Shown piece after piece: positions 1-7,871 of a DNA stretch of 64,000 nt. The position numbers were made by a program, and so were the translations under genes. Within the stretch, counting starts at the first letter, position 1. Each line of letters starts with the position of its first letter. Below the pieces are notes generated by a model that searched no databases, had not been told where the DNA came from, and worked only from the letters and a program-made list of their open reading frames with translations. This DNA is from Sphingomonas lacunae (GTDB lineage Bacteria > Pseudomonadota > Alphaproteobacteria > Sphingomonadales > Sphingomonadaceae), in contig NZ_CP053015.1 of assembly GCF_012979535.1 (NCBI RefSeq), forward strand, positions 434,001-498,000, in the 5' to 3' direction.

Positions 1-925
1 CGTTCCTGGCCGGGTCAACCACATCGGCATCGAACTGGCCGGCCCCACCCTGCTGGCGTTCGGCAGCGAAGAGCAAAAGCAGCGTTTCCTTCCCGGCATC
101 GCCGCGGGTCAGACCATTTTCTGTCAAGGCTTCTCCGAACCCGGCGCCGGGTCCGACCTCGCCAGCGTCCGCACCAAGGGGCGGCTCGAAAATGGCGAGT
201 GGGTGGTCAACGGCCAGAAAATCTGGACCAGCCTCGCCCATATCTCCGACTGGATATTTGTCGTCACCCGCACCGAGGAAGGGTCAAAGGGTCCCAAGGG
301 CCTGACCTTCCTGATGATGGAAATCGACCAGCCCGGCATTGAAATCCGCGGCATCAAGCAGATCAATGGCGATGCCGAATTCAACGAAACCTTCTTCACG
401 GATGCCCGCTGCCCGGCGGACAGCCTGATTGGCGCGGTAGGTGATGGCTGGAAGATCGCCATGGGCCTGCTCGCCTTTGAACGTGGCGTCTCGACTCTCG
501 GTCAGCAGATGGGCTTCCGCAACGAGCTCGACGAGATCATCGCCGCGGCCAAGGCCAATGGAGCAGCGAATGACCCGCTGATCCGACAGCGCCTTGCCAA
601 GGCCGAAACCGGCCTCAAGCTGATGCGCTACGGCGCGCTGCGCATGCTGTCGCAAACTGACCACAGCAAGATCGACGGCGCTGCCCTCACCTACAAAATC
701 CAGTGGGCCAGCTGGCGCCGCAGCCTCGGCGAACTGGCCATGGACGTGCTCGGACAGGCCGGCGAAGTGCATGATGGCAGCGACTATGAGTGGGACACGC
801 TGCCCAACCTGTTCCTCTATTCGCGTGCCGACACCATCTATGGCGGGACCAACCAGATCCAGCGCAACCTGATTGCCGAACGCGGCCTCGGCATGCCGCG
901 TGAGCCGCGCGGAGATGTGGCATGA
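1..925 (+). CDS. Acyl-CoA dehydrogenase, FadE30-like (5' end cut off)
   Basis: The reading frame is open from base 2, so the gene starts upstream of the window; about 307 C-terminal residues are present. It shows the FAD/acyl-CoA signature CQGFSEPGAGSDLAS, the WTSLAH segment, FERGVSTLGQQ in the C-terminal helical domain and the closing GGTNQIQRNLIAERGLG. These blocks match, from memory, mycobacterial FadE30, which acts in degradation of steroid rings C/D. The role here, alpha-beta dehydrogenation of a HIP-derived CoA thioester, is inferred from family resemblance and from the IpdF-, KSI- and FadD3-like neighbours. The stop overlaps the next start by four bases (ATGA), indicating translational coupling. 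Enzyme class is certain; the precise substrate is not. Confidence 0.9.
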   Translation, partial: VPGRVNHIGIELAGPTLLAFGSEEQKQRFLPGIAAGQTIFCQGFSEPGAGSDLASVRTKGRLENGEWVVNGQKIWTSLAHISDWIFVVTRTEEGSKGPKGLTFLMMEIDQPGIEIRGIKQINGDAEFNETFFTDARCPADSLIGAVGDGWKIAMGLLAFERGVSTLGQQMGFRNELDEIIAAAKANGAANDPLIRQRLAKAETGLKLMRYGALRMLSQTDHSKIDGAALTYKIQWASWRRSLGELAMDVLGQAGEVHDGSDYEWDTLPNLFLYSRADTIYGGTNQIQRNLIAERGLGMPREPRGDVA

Positions 926-1704
926 CCCTGGTCCCGACCTATCCCGAACCCCGCGGCTTGCTCAAGGGCAAGACCGTCGTCGTGACTGCCGCTGCCGGCA
1001 CCGGCATCGGCTTCTCGGTCGCCAAGCGCGCCGCCGAAGAGGGCGCCAGCATCCTTATCAGCGACTTCCATGAGCGCCGCCTCGGTGAAGCGGCGGACCG
1101 CATCGCTGCTGAAGTCGGCTGCGCCCGACCGGCCACCTTTGTCTGCGATGTCACCAACCAGGACCATGTCGACGCGCTCCACGCCGCCGCCATTGCCGCG
1201 CTTGGCCATGTCGATGTGCTGATCAACAATGCCGGGCTCGGCGGTGAAGTCGATGTCGTCGACATGACCGACGATCAATGGTCGCGCGTCCTCGACGTTA
1301 CGCTCAACAGCGTGTTCCGCATGAGCCGCGCCTTCCTGCCCGCCATGTACGCCCGCAAGACCGGCGTCATCGTCAACAATGCTTCAGTGCTCGGCTGGCG
1401 CGCACAAAAGGGGCAGGCGCATTATGCCGCAGCCAAGGCCGGCGTCATGGCCTTCACCCGCTGTTCCGCTGTCGAAGCCGCAGAACATGGCGTGCGCATC
1501 AACGCCGTTGCCCCATCGATCGCCATGCACGCCTTCCTCGCCAAGGTGACCACCGACGACCTGCTCGCCGAACTCTCCGCCCGAGAAGCCTTTGGCCGTC
1601 CGGCGGAAGTGTGGGAGGTCGCCAATGTCATGCTCTTCCTCGCCTCGGACCTCTCCTCCTACATGACCGGAGAGATTGTCTCGGTCAGCAGCCAGCGGGC
1701 CTGA
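922..1704 (+). CDS. Short-chain dehydrogenase, IpdF-like (steroid C/D-ring catabolism)
   Basis: 260-residue classical SDR. Cofactor motif TAAAGTGIG at residues 22-30, NNAG at 102-105, catalytic Ser155, Tyr168 and Lys172 (HYAAAKAG). The unusual TAAAGTGIG in place of TGxxxGIG, the block NNASVLGWRAQ and the segment around CSAVEAAEHGVRINAV are shared, from memory, with mycobacterial IpdF, an oxidoreductase acting on a hydroxylated HIP-CoA intermediate. It lies between a FadE30-like dehydrogenase and a FadD3-like ligase, as its counterparts do in the mycobacterial HIP cluster. The C-terminus (VSVSSQRA) lacks the usual VDGG, also like IpdF. Function is inferred by similarity; the SDR class is certain. 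Confidence 0.85.
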   Translation: MTLVPTYPEPRGLLKGKTVVVTAAAGTGIGFSVAKRAAEEGASILISDFHERRLGEAADRIAAEVGCARPATFVCDVTNQDHVDALHAAAIAALGHVDVLINNAGLGGEVDVVDMTDDQWSRVLDVTLNSVFRMSRAFLPAMYARKTGVIVNNASVLGWRAQKGQAHYAAAKAGVMAFTRCSAVEAAEHGVRINAVAPSIAMHAFLAKVTTDDLLAELSAREAFGRPAEVWEVANVMLFLASDLSSYMTGEIVSVSSQRA

Positions 1705-1707
1705 GCC

Positions 1708-2166
1708 ATGACCAAGGTTTTTGACAGCCCGCGCGACCTGATCGGTCAGGAAGGGACACGCTTCGGCCCGACCGAATGGCTCATTATCGACCAAGTCCGG
1801 GTCAACGGCTTTGCCGATGTAACTGGTGATCATCAGTGGATTCATGTCGACACCGAACGCGCCAAGACCGGGCCCTTCGGCACGACCATCGCCCATGGCT
1901 ATCTGACCATGAGCCTAGTCAACCATTTCCTGCCCGAACTGGTCGAGGTGTGCGGCTTCTCCCACGCCGTCAACGTCGGCGCAGACCGGTTGCGCTTCCT
2001 CTCACCCGTGCCCGTTGGCAGCCGCATCCGCGCGACCGGCGAAGTCGTGAGTGTCGAGGAGGTCAAGGGCGGCATCCAGTCGGTCGTTCGCGTCGTCATC
2101 GAGATAGAGGGCAGCGACCGCCCAGCGCTCAGCGTCGATACCATCAGCCGCTATTTCCCGGAGTAA
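1708..2166 (+). CDS. MaoC-like (R)-specific enoyl-CoA hydratase
   Basis: 152-residue single hot-dog-fold protein. The hydratase-2 dyad is visible as Asp41 and His46 in GDHQWIHVD, followed by the family block GPFGTTIAHGYLTMSL. It resembles small single-domain hydratases of the Rv0130 type. It starts 3 bases after the IpdF-like gene and ends just before the isomerase gene, so it is in the same operon. In this setting it probably hydrates an unsaturated CoA thioester made by the upstream dehydrogenase during ring C/D or side-chain breakdown. The exact substrate cannot be told from sequence. Confidence 0.88.
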   Translation: MTKVFDSPRDLIGQEGTRFGPTEWLIIDQVRVNGFADVTGDHQWIHVDTERAKTGPFGTTIAHGYLTMSLVNHFLPELVEVCGFSHAVNVGADRLRFLSPVPVGSRIRATGEVVSVEEVKGGIQSVVRVVIEIEGSDRPALSVDTISRYFPE

Positions 2167-2170
2167 GCCC

Positions 2171-2545
2171 ATGTCGACGCCAGAACAGATGATTGCCGCC
2201 GTTCACGCCTATGTTGCCGCTTTTGACGCTGGCGATCCGGAACTGGCCGTCGCCATCTTTGCCGACAATGCCGTGGTTGAAGACCCGATCGGCAGTGAAC
2301 CCCGCGTCGGCACTGACGCGATCCGGCAATTTTACACCGAGTCCATGGCGACCGGTGCCAAGTTGCACCTCAGCGGTCCGATCCGCGTTGCCGCCGCTCA
2401 CGCAGCCTTTGCCATGCAGGTACGGCTCCACTGGGACGGCACCGACATGGTGATCGACGTCATCGACACCTTCGCCTTCAACGATGAAGGCAAGGTCACG
2501 GAGATGAAGGCCTATTTCGGTCCGACCAACATGAGCGGCGGATAA
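2171..2545 (+). CDS. ksi: Ketosteroid delta-5-isomerase (KSI)
   Basis: 124-residue NTF2-fold protein, close in length to the 125-residue Comamonas testosteroni enzyme. Aligned without gaps at the N-terminus, Tyr14, Asp38 (VVEDPIGSEPR) and Asp99 (VIDTF) fall exactly at the positions of the oxyanion-hole Tyr14, general base Asp38 and Asp99 of that enzyme. The reaction is isomerisation of 3-oxo-delta5 to 3-oxo-delta4 steroids. It lies in the same operon as the HIP-type genes, 4 bases after the MaoC gene. Many SnoaL/NTF2 relatives are not isomerases, but the intact catalytic set makes KSI the best call. It is distinct from the longer SnoaL-like gene at 59426. Confidence 0.88.
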   Translation: MSTPEQMIAAVHAYVAAFDAGDPELAVAIFADNAVVEDPIGSEPRVGTDAIRQFYTESMATGAKLHLSGPIRVAAAHAAFAMQVRLHWDGTDMVIDVIDTFAFNDEGKVTEMKAYFGPTNMSGG

Positions 2546-2552
2546 GTCCATC

Positions 2553-4085
2553 ATGGCAGCCGCGCTTCCCCCCACCATTCCCCATGCGGCACGGCTCGCC
2601 GCCGAGCGATGGGGCGATGCACCTGCGCTGATCGAGCGGGAGGAGACCTGGAGCTTCAACCAGCTGTGGGCGCAATGTCGCCGGGCAACCGCGGCCCTGC
2701 TGGCCCATGGTATAGGCACCGGTGATCGTATCGCCATCTGGGCACCCAACAGCCGCGAATGGATCGTCGCCGCCGTTGGCGCGATGAGCTGTGGCGCGGC
2801 CATCGTGCCAATGAACACCCGCATGAAGGGGCGGGAAGCAGGCGACATCCTCGACCGCACGCAGGCCCGACTGCTGTTCACCGTCAGCGATTTTCTTGGC
2901 ACCGACTATCCGGCCCTGCTCGCCGAAGAACAGCTTCCCGCCATCGAAGCCACCATCCTGATGGACCGCGACTGGGACAGCTTCCTTGCTGGCGGTGACA
3001 GCGTTGATCCAGCTCGTATCGACACCTCGATCGATGCGGTGACGGCCGATCATGTCTCTGACATCATCTTCACCAGCGGCACAACCGGCCGTCCCAAGGG
3101 GGTGCTGATGACCTATGGCCGTGTCATTCCGCAATGTGGCGTGTGGATTGGCAACACTGGACTGTCAGCGGGCGAACGCTACCTCATCGTCAACCCCTTC
3201 TTCCACAGCTTTGGCCTCAAGGTCGGCTGGGTCGCGTGCCTCATTGCCGGTGCGGTGATCGTACCCATGGCGCAATTCGAGGTGCGCGAAGCGGCGCGGA
3301 TGATCGAACAGCATCAGATCGCCTTCCTCCCCGGTCCGCCGACCATCTTCCAAATGCTGCTCGCCGAAAAGGCCGAGCGGCCCTTTGACCACAGCAGCCT
3401 GCGTGGCGGCACGACCGGCGCGGCGACCGTCCCGCCGGTCCTGGTGGAACGAATCCGCGATGAACTCGGCATCCGCGACATCATCACCGCCTATGGCATG
3501 ACCGAGTGCGTCAACATCACCTCCTGCCGTCCCGGTGATGCCGTTGATACCATCGCCCGCACCTGTGGCGCGGCGATCCCCGGCAATGAGGTGATCATCG
3601 CCGACGAACAGGGGAATGAGGTACCGCGCGGCGAGACCGGCGAAATCCTCGTGCGCGGACAGGGCGTCATGCTAGGCTATCTCGACGACCCGGCTGCCAC
3701 CGCCGAAGCCATCGACGCCGACGGCTGGCTGCACACCGGCGACGTCGGGACGATGGACGAAGCCGGCTATGTCCGCATCACTGATCGCAAGAAGGACATG
3801 TTCATTTCCGGTGGCTTCAATTGCTACCCAGCCGAGATTGAAAAGCTGCTGAGTGAGCATCCGGCGATCTCGATGGTCGCCGTCGTCGGCGTCGCCGACG
3901 ATCGTATGGGGGAGGTCGGCAAGGCGTTCGTTGTGCTTCGCCCGGGCATGCAGGCTGACGCCGCTGCCTTGCACGACTGGTCACGCGCCAACATGGCCAA
4001 TTACAAGGTGCCGCGTCACTGGCAATTTGTTGATGACCTGCCCCGCAACGCTGCCGGCAAGGTGGCAAAGCTGGAACTGCGCTGA
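2553..4085 (+). CDS. Acyl-CoA synthetase, FadD3-like (HIP-CoA ligase)
   Basis: 510-residue ANL-superfamily ligase. AMP-binding P-loop TSGTTGRPKG at residues 174-183, the hinge segment ITDRKKDMFISGGFNCYPAEIE, and the C-terminal catalytic Lys503 in LPRNAAGKVAK. The blocks NPFFHSFGLKVGW and TSCRPGDAVDTIARTCG resemble mycobacterial FadD3, which activates the hydrindanedione propanoate HIP as the first step of ring C/D degradation. It is the last gene of the rightward cluster, 7 bases after ksi, and converges on the hydrolase/reductase fusion. CoA-ligase activity is secure; HIP as substrate is inference from family and neighbourhood. Confidence 0.87.
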   Translation: MAAALPPTIPHAARLAAERWGDAPALIEREETWSFNQLWAQCRRATAALLAHGIGTGDRIAIWAPNSREWIVAAVGAMSCGAAIVPMNTRMKGREAGDILDRTQARLLFTVSDFLGTDYPALLAEEQLPAIEATILMDRDWDSFLAGGDSVDPARIDTSIDAVTADHVSDIIFTSGTTGRPKGVLMTYGRVIPQCGVWIGNTGLSAGERYLIVNPFFHSFGLKVGWVACLIAGAVIVPMAQFEVREAARMIEQHQIAFLPGPPTIFQMLLAEKAERPFDHSSLRGGTTGAATVPPVLVERIRDELGIRDIITAYGMTECVNITSCRPGDAVDTIARTCGAAIPGNEVIIADEQGNEVPRGETGEILVRGQGVMLGYLDDPAATAEAIDADGWLHTGDVGTMDEAGYVRITDRKKDMFISGGFNCYPAEIEKLLSEHPAISMVAVVGVADDRMGEVGKAFVVLRPGMQADAAALHDWSRANMANYKVPRHWQFVDDLPRNAAGKVAKLELR

Positions 4086-4097
4086 CTGTCGACAGTC
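4084..4097. repeat. Perfect 14-bp palindrome between convergent genes
   Basis: GACTGTCGACAGTC overlaps the stop codon of the FadD3-like gene and ends 4 bases before the stop of the convergent fusion gene. It has no loop and no T-tract. It may act as a weak bidirectional terminator or a protein-binding site; the sequence alone does not decide. Confidence 0.5.
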
Positions 4098-4101
4098 CCG
4101 A

Positions 4102-5322
4102 TCAGGCGAAATGGAGACGGCGATATTTGCCGCGGAAGTAGAGTAGCGGATCGCGCTGCGGCTCGAACATCGCCTTCATGACCTTGCCGACCAGGATGAT
4201 GTGATCTCCACCCTCGTAAAGCGCGTGGCGCCCGCACTCGAAACTGGCGAGAGAACCCGTCAGCACCGGGGTGCCGAATTCGCCGACCTGCCAGGGTGTG
4301 CTGGCAAACCTGTCCTCACCGCGACCGGCAAAGCGGTTCGACGTCGGTTGCTGGCCGATCTGAAGCACATTGACCGCAAAGCGTTCCGCCGATTCCAGCA
4401 CAGGACGCGACCCGGCATTATTGGCAATACACACCAGCAGCAAAGGGGGATCAAGTGACACGGAGGTAAAGCTGTTGGCGGTCAGGCCGACCGGGTTTCC
4501 ATCGCCATCCATTGCGGTGACGATTGTCACGCCCGTCGCAAAACAGCCGAGCGCATCGCGAAACGTTCGCGCATCCGACCCCTCGCGATATTCAGGCGGC
4601 GTAAGGGGACAGCGCCGCTCGAGAAAGTCGAGCAGCACCGCATTGAATGTCTCCAGCCGTTCGCTGGCGCTGCTGTGCACCGCCCCTTCGACCTCGACCA
4701 GCTCGACGCCGGGAATGGCAGCCAACATGTCGTCGGCCGACGGCCCTTCGACCAAACCACTCTTGGTTCCCTTGAGTGAAAGGACCGGCAAGCTCAGCCG
4801 CGGAGCCGCAGCCATCAGCCGCTGCTGAATGGCAGACGACCCAAGCTGATCGAGCAAGGCCGCATCCCATCGAGGCTCCCGCGCGGAGTCGGCCACGCGG
4901 CGCAGGCTGGCACCGACCTCGGCAGCGCGTTCGCCATCAGGGCCTGGCGGGGTATCGACCAAAACCAGCCCGGCGGCCAAATGGGCACCCTCCTCACCAA
5001 GGGCAAGCATGGCCAACCAGCCACCGAGTGTCGCCGCAACGATGACCGGTCGGGCATCCAGCGACGCCAGAACGGCTTTCAGATCTTCGACAAACTGGTC
5101 GAGAAGGTAGCCTGAAGCTGGCCACTCGCTCTGCCCATGGCCGCGCATGTCAAAACTGATGACACGACGCCCGGCGAGTTCGAGAGCGCAGGCGACATCA
5201 TCCCAATCCTGGCGGGTCTGACCGGCGCCATGAACAATAAGCACAGGAGGTGCATCATCGGGCCCGCGCATGTCGGCTTCCAACCGCACGCCGCCATATC
5301 CCTTGAGATTGAAACTCTTCAT
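4102..5322 (-). CDS. Fusion of alpha/beta hydrolase and flavin reductase
   Basis: 406-residue two-domain protein. Residues 1-235 are an alpha/beta hydrolase with the oxyanion-side HGAG (31-34), DMRGHGQSEWP (58-68) and a C-terminal His216. The nucleophile elbow reads AATLGG, so Thr98 stands where Ser is expected. Residues about 251-406 form a flavin reductase (FMN-binding split barrel, HsaB-like) with RTFRDALGCFATGVTIVT, GLTANSFTSVSLDPPLL and EGGDHIILVGKV. Flavin reductases of this type supply reduced flavin to two-component monooxygenases such as HsaA in steroid degradation. It converges on the FadD3-like gene. The fusion and the Thr substitution are read directly; the pathway role is inference. 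Confidence 0.85.
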   Translation of the reverse strand: MKSFNLKGYGGVRLEADMRGPDDAPPVLIVHGAGQTRQDWDDVACALELAGRRVISFDMRGHGQSEWPASGYLLDQFVEDLKAVLASLDARPVIVAATLGGWLAMLALGEEGAHLAAGLVLVDTPPGPDGERAAEVGASLRRVADSAREPRWDAALLDQLGSSAIQQRLMAAAPRLSLPVLSLKGTKSGLVEGPSADDMLAAIPGVELVEVEGAVHSSASERLETFNAVLLDFLERRCPLTPPEYREGSDARTFRDALGCFATGVTIVTAMDGDGNPVGLTANSFTSVSLDPPLLLVCIANNAGSRPVLESAERFAVNVLQIGQQPTSNRFAGRGEDRFASTPWQVGEFGTPVLTGSLASFECGRHALYEGGDHIILVGKVMKAMFEPQRDPLLYFRGKYRRLHFA

Positions 5323-5351
5323 CGCAATCGGCTTTCCTGGGTGAGGATGGT

Positions 5352-5362
5352 GTCAGTCTGAC
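5352..5362. promoter_or_regulatory. Short inverted repeat upstream of the hydrolase/reductase fusion
   Basis: GTCAG-T-CTGAC lies 30-40 bases upstream of the leftward fusion gene start, in the only intergenic space that could hold its promoter. It could be an operator, but its length makes chance occurrence possible. Confidence 0.3.
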
Positions 5363-5480
5363 TATCGCACAAGCTTTTGCCGTCCCATAGACTGTGACGC
5401 CCCATCATCAACCGGGAAAAGGCCGCCTTGTTGAAGCGGAACGCGCAGCAGCCGAGCAGTTTGGCCTGTAAGCCAATACG

Positions 5481-5516
5481 AAAAGGGCGCCCCGATCTGT
5501 GTCGAAGCGCCCTTTT
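5481..5516 (-). terminator. Rho-independent terminator
   Basis: A perfect 10-bp stem (AAAAGGGCGC / GCGCCCTTTT) encloses a 16-base loop. On the minus strand it follows the stop of the small exported-protein gene (5539) and ends in a T-run, so it terminates that gene before the fusion gene begins. The symmetric A/T ends mean it could work in both directions. Confidence 0.85.
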
Positions 5517-5538
5517 GCGGGGGGATTTTTGGTGCTGA

Positions 5539-5859
5539 TCAGCGCTGTGCAATATCCGTAGGTGCGGTCGTACGAACCTCGCTTGCACCCAGAATACGCA
5601 ATGCCGAGCGATAGGCGCGGGCTGCGGCGCCCTCCGCACGCGCTTCACACAGCTGGTTGCCGGACTGCAGGAAACGCTGGGCGCGCTGGATCTGGTCCGC
5701 ATCAGTGGCGGTGGAGACTGCGGCCTGAACCTGGGCCGGCAGGGCAGTGCAGCGATAATCGCCATTGCCCTGCGCGGCAGCCGGAGTGGACACAAGGACG
5801 AGCGGCGCCAGCGTGAAGGCGGCGGCGATCATGGCCAAGGAGAGAGGAAAGCTTTTCAT
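5539..5859 (-). CDS. Small exported protein of unknown function
   Basis: 106 residues when started at MKSFPLSLAM. This start gives a typical Sec signal peptide (Lys2, hydrophobic core, cleavage near PAAAQ at about residue 30) and an AGGG-type ribosome site; a longer frame upstream would bury the signal. The mature part has two cysteines (in DYRCTALP and NQLCEARAEG) that could form one disulfide, and helical, Ala/Arg-rich sequence. I do not recognise a family. It is monocistronic, ends at a strong terminator, and is divergent from a LysR gene, which may control it. Confidence 0.75.
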   Translation of the reverse strand: MKSFPLSLAMIAAAFTLAPLVLVSTPAAAQGNGDYRCTALPAQVQAAVSTATDADQIQRAQRFLQSGNQLCEARAEGAAARAYRSALRILGASEVRTTAPTDIAQR

Positions 5860-5946
5860 GGCGGGAGAGCCCTTTCTGTTAGTCTGATTGCTTATGCTTT
5901 GGTTTGGTGGGCGCCGACCCGGGGATCGGCGAATTTTCGTTTTCTT

Positions 5947-5967
5947 GTGCAACTTAAATAGCTGCAC
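5947..5967. promoter_or_regulatory. LysR-type T-N11-A operator
   Basis: GTGCA-N11-TGCAC is a perfect 5-bp inverted repeat with the T-N11-A geometry used by LysR-family regulators. It sits in the divergent space between the exported-protein gene (start 5859) and the LysR gene (start 6006), where autoregulation and control of the neighbour would be expected. Confidence 0.55.
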
Positions 5968-6005
5968 TCGACTGTTCCGATAATCCACGATAATGTTGAT
6001 GTGTC

Positions 6006-6962
6006 ATGAAGCCAGGCTTTACAATCAATCGCAGCCAATTGGATGGCATCGACGCATTCCTGCGTGTTGCGCATCGGCGCAGCTTCACGGCCGCGGCCCG
6101 CGATCTTGGTGTATCGCCCTCGGCGATCAGCCAGACAATCCGGCAGCTTGAAGAGCGCGTTGGGGTGCCCTTGCTGATGCGGACCACCCGCAGCGTTGGC
6201 CTGACGCAAGCCGGCGAGTTGTTCCTCGAACAGGCGCTGCCAGGAATGGAAACCCTGCAATCCGCCTTTGAAGCAGCGCGCAATCTTGGCGAACGGCCAG
6301 CCGGATTACTGCGGATAAACCTGCCCCGGGCAGTGATGCCCCATCTTATCGAACCCGCCCTTGCAGGCTTCACCGCAGCCTATCCGGACATAGAGTTGGA
6401 GCTGTTTGCCGAGGATAATCTCATCGACCTGGCTGAAGCAGGCTTTGACGCGGGCATCCGCCCCGGCGAAATGTTGCAGGCCGATATGGTGGCTGTACGA
6501 CTCACCGAACCATTCCGCCTCGTTGTTGTCGGCACGCCTGACTATTTCTCCCGCCATGGCCATCCGCAGCTGCCATCAGAGCTCAATCGGCACCGATGTG
6601 TCCGTCTGCGGGGAGCCAGCGGCGCCTTGGCCAATTGGGACTTTGTCGATGGCAACCGCACCATCGACGTCGCGGTCAAAGGCCCTGTCATCGTGAATGA
6701 CTATGCGGTCCAGATTACCATTGCCCGTACCGGAGTGGCCCTTGCCCATGTTGCCGAGCCCAATGTGATCGGCCTCATTGAAGAAGGTGTTCTCGAAACA
6801 ACGCTCGATGAGTATGCGATCCGGACCGATGGCCTGTTTCTGTACTATCCGAGCCGCGCACAGGTCATGCCCAAGCTGCGGGCCTTCATTGATTTTGTTC
6901 GCGCCGGCCTTCCCCCACGATCAGGACGATCATTGATTACCCGCGCGGACGGCAGTCAATGA
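6006..6962 (+). CDS. LysR-family transcriptional regulator
   Basis: 318 residues. The N-terminal winged helix-turn-helix spans about residues 12-70 (AFLRVAHRRSFTAAARDLGVSPSAIS, then RTTRSVGLTQAG). The rest is the periplasmic-binding-like effector domain, with the FDAGIRPGE stretch typical of the CrgA/AaeR-like branch. It is divergent from the small exported-protein gene with a T-N11-A box between them, so that gene is a plausible target. The effector is unknown. The downstream TSUP exporter is separated by 131 bases and may be independent. Confidence 0.92.
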   Translation: MKPGFTINRSQLDGIDAFLRVAHRRSFTAAARDLGVSPSAISQTIRQLEERVGVPLLMRTTRSVGLTQAGELFLEQALPGMETLQSAFEAARNLGERPAGLLRINLPRAVMPHLIEPALAGFTAAYPDIELELFAEDNLIDLAEAGFDAGIRPGEMLQADMVAVRLTEPFRLVVVGTPDYFSRHGHPQLPSELNRHRCVRLRGASGALANWDFVDGNRTIDVAVKGPVIVNDYAVQITIARTGVALAHVAEPNVIGLIEEGVLETTLDEYAIRTDGLFLYYPSRAQVMPKLRAFIDFVRAGLPPRSGRSLITRADGSQ

Positions 6963-7093
6963 CCGGGAACCAAACCCTCTGTTCAGACGTCGGGCTTGCG
7001 ATAGCCACACTTCATCGACTCCAAGTGTAATTCTCTTGTGGTGTGGTTGAGAATGCCGTCTTCCGTGTCGGCCATCACTATGGGGGGCGCCGA

Positions 7094-7864
7094 ATGCCGG
7101 AATTGATGCAGGGACTGACATTTGCTGACCTGCTGCCGTTCATCCTGGTCGGATTTGCTGCCCAATTGATAGACGGTGCCTTGGGCATGGCCTTTGGCGT
7201 CATCACGTCCACGCTGCTGGTCGGTGTGCTCGGCGTGCCGCCAAAGCTTGCGTCAGCCAAAGTGCATGTGGTCGAGATTTTCACCACGGGCGTTTCGGGT
7301 CTCAATCACCTGTTCCACGGCAATATCGACGGGAAAATTTTTTTCCGGCTGGTGATCCCCGGTGTGATTGGTGGTGTACTAGGCGCCTATGTGCTCAGCA
7401 ATGTCGACGCGGAAGCCGCCAGACCCTTTGTCCTTGCCTATCTTGCGGCCGTTGGCCTTTGGCTTCTCTGGCGCGGCCTGGACCATCAACCGCAGATCAA
7501 GGACCCCAAGATCATCGCGCCGCTCGGGCTAGTAGGAGGCTTTCTGGATGCTGCTGGCGGCGGTGGCTGGGGGCCGATCGTTACATCGAACCTGCTGTTA
7601 CAGGGTGCGGAACCGCGCAAGGTTATCGGCTCGGTCAATGCGGCCGAGTTCTTCCTCACCTCTGCCATATCGGCAACCTTCATATGGCATCTGGGATTGG
7701 AACAATTTGGCGTGGCGGTGGTCGGCCTGCTGATCGGCGGCGTTATCGCAGCACCTTTTGGCGCTTGGGCCGCCAAGCATTTCCCTGCCAAGACCTTGCT
7801 CTTGATGGTTGGCGTGGTTCTGACGCTAACCAGCGCCTACGGCATTTACAGAGCGCTGGCCTGA
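7094..7864 (+). CDS. TauE/SafE (TSUP) family anion exporter
   Basis: 256-residue integral membrane protein with about eight hydrophobic segments. It carries the two family repeats: QLIDGALGMAFGVITSTLL near the N-terminus, and GFLDAAGGGGWGPIVTSNLL in the middle. These proteins export small sulfur-containing or organic anions (sulfite, sulfoacetate and others). The start at 7094 (MPELMQG) is chosen because a GGGGGGCG ribosome site precedes it and the first membrane segment follows directly; an in-frame ATG at 7043 would add a non-conserved arm. Substrate is unknown. Confidence 0.88.
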   Translation: MPELMQGLTFADLLPFILVGFAAQLIDGALGMAFGVITSTLLVGVLGVPPKLASAKVHVVEIFTTGVSGLNHLFHGNIDGKIFFRLVIPGVIGGVLGAYVLSNVDAEAARPFVLAYLAAVGLWLLWRGLDHQPQIKDPKIIAPLGLVGGFLDAAGGGGWGPIVTSNLLLQGAEPRKVIGSVNAAEFFLTSAISATFIWHLGLEQFGVAVVGLLIGGVIAAPFGAWAAKHFPAKTLLLMVGVVLTLTSAYGIYRALA

Positions 7865-7871
7865 TCAGTCC

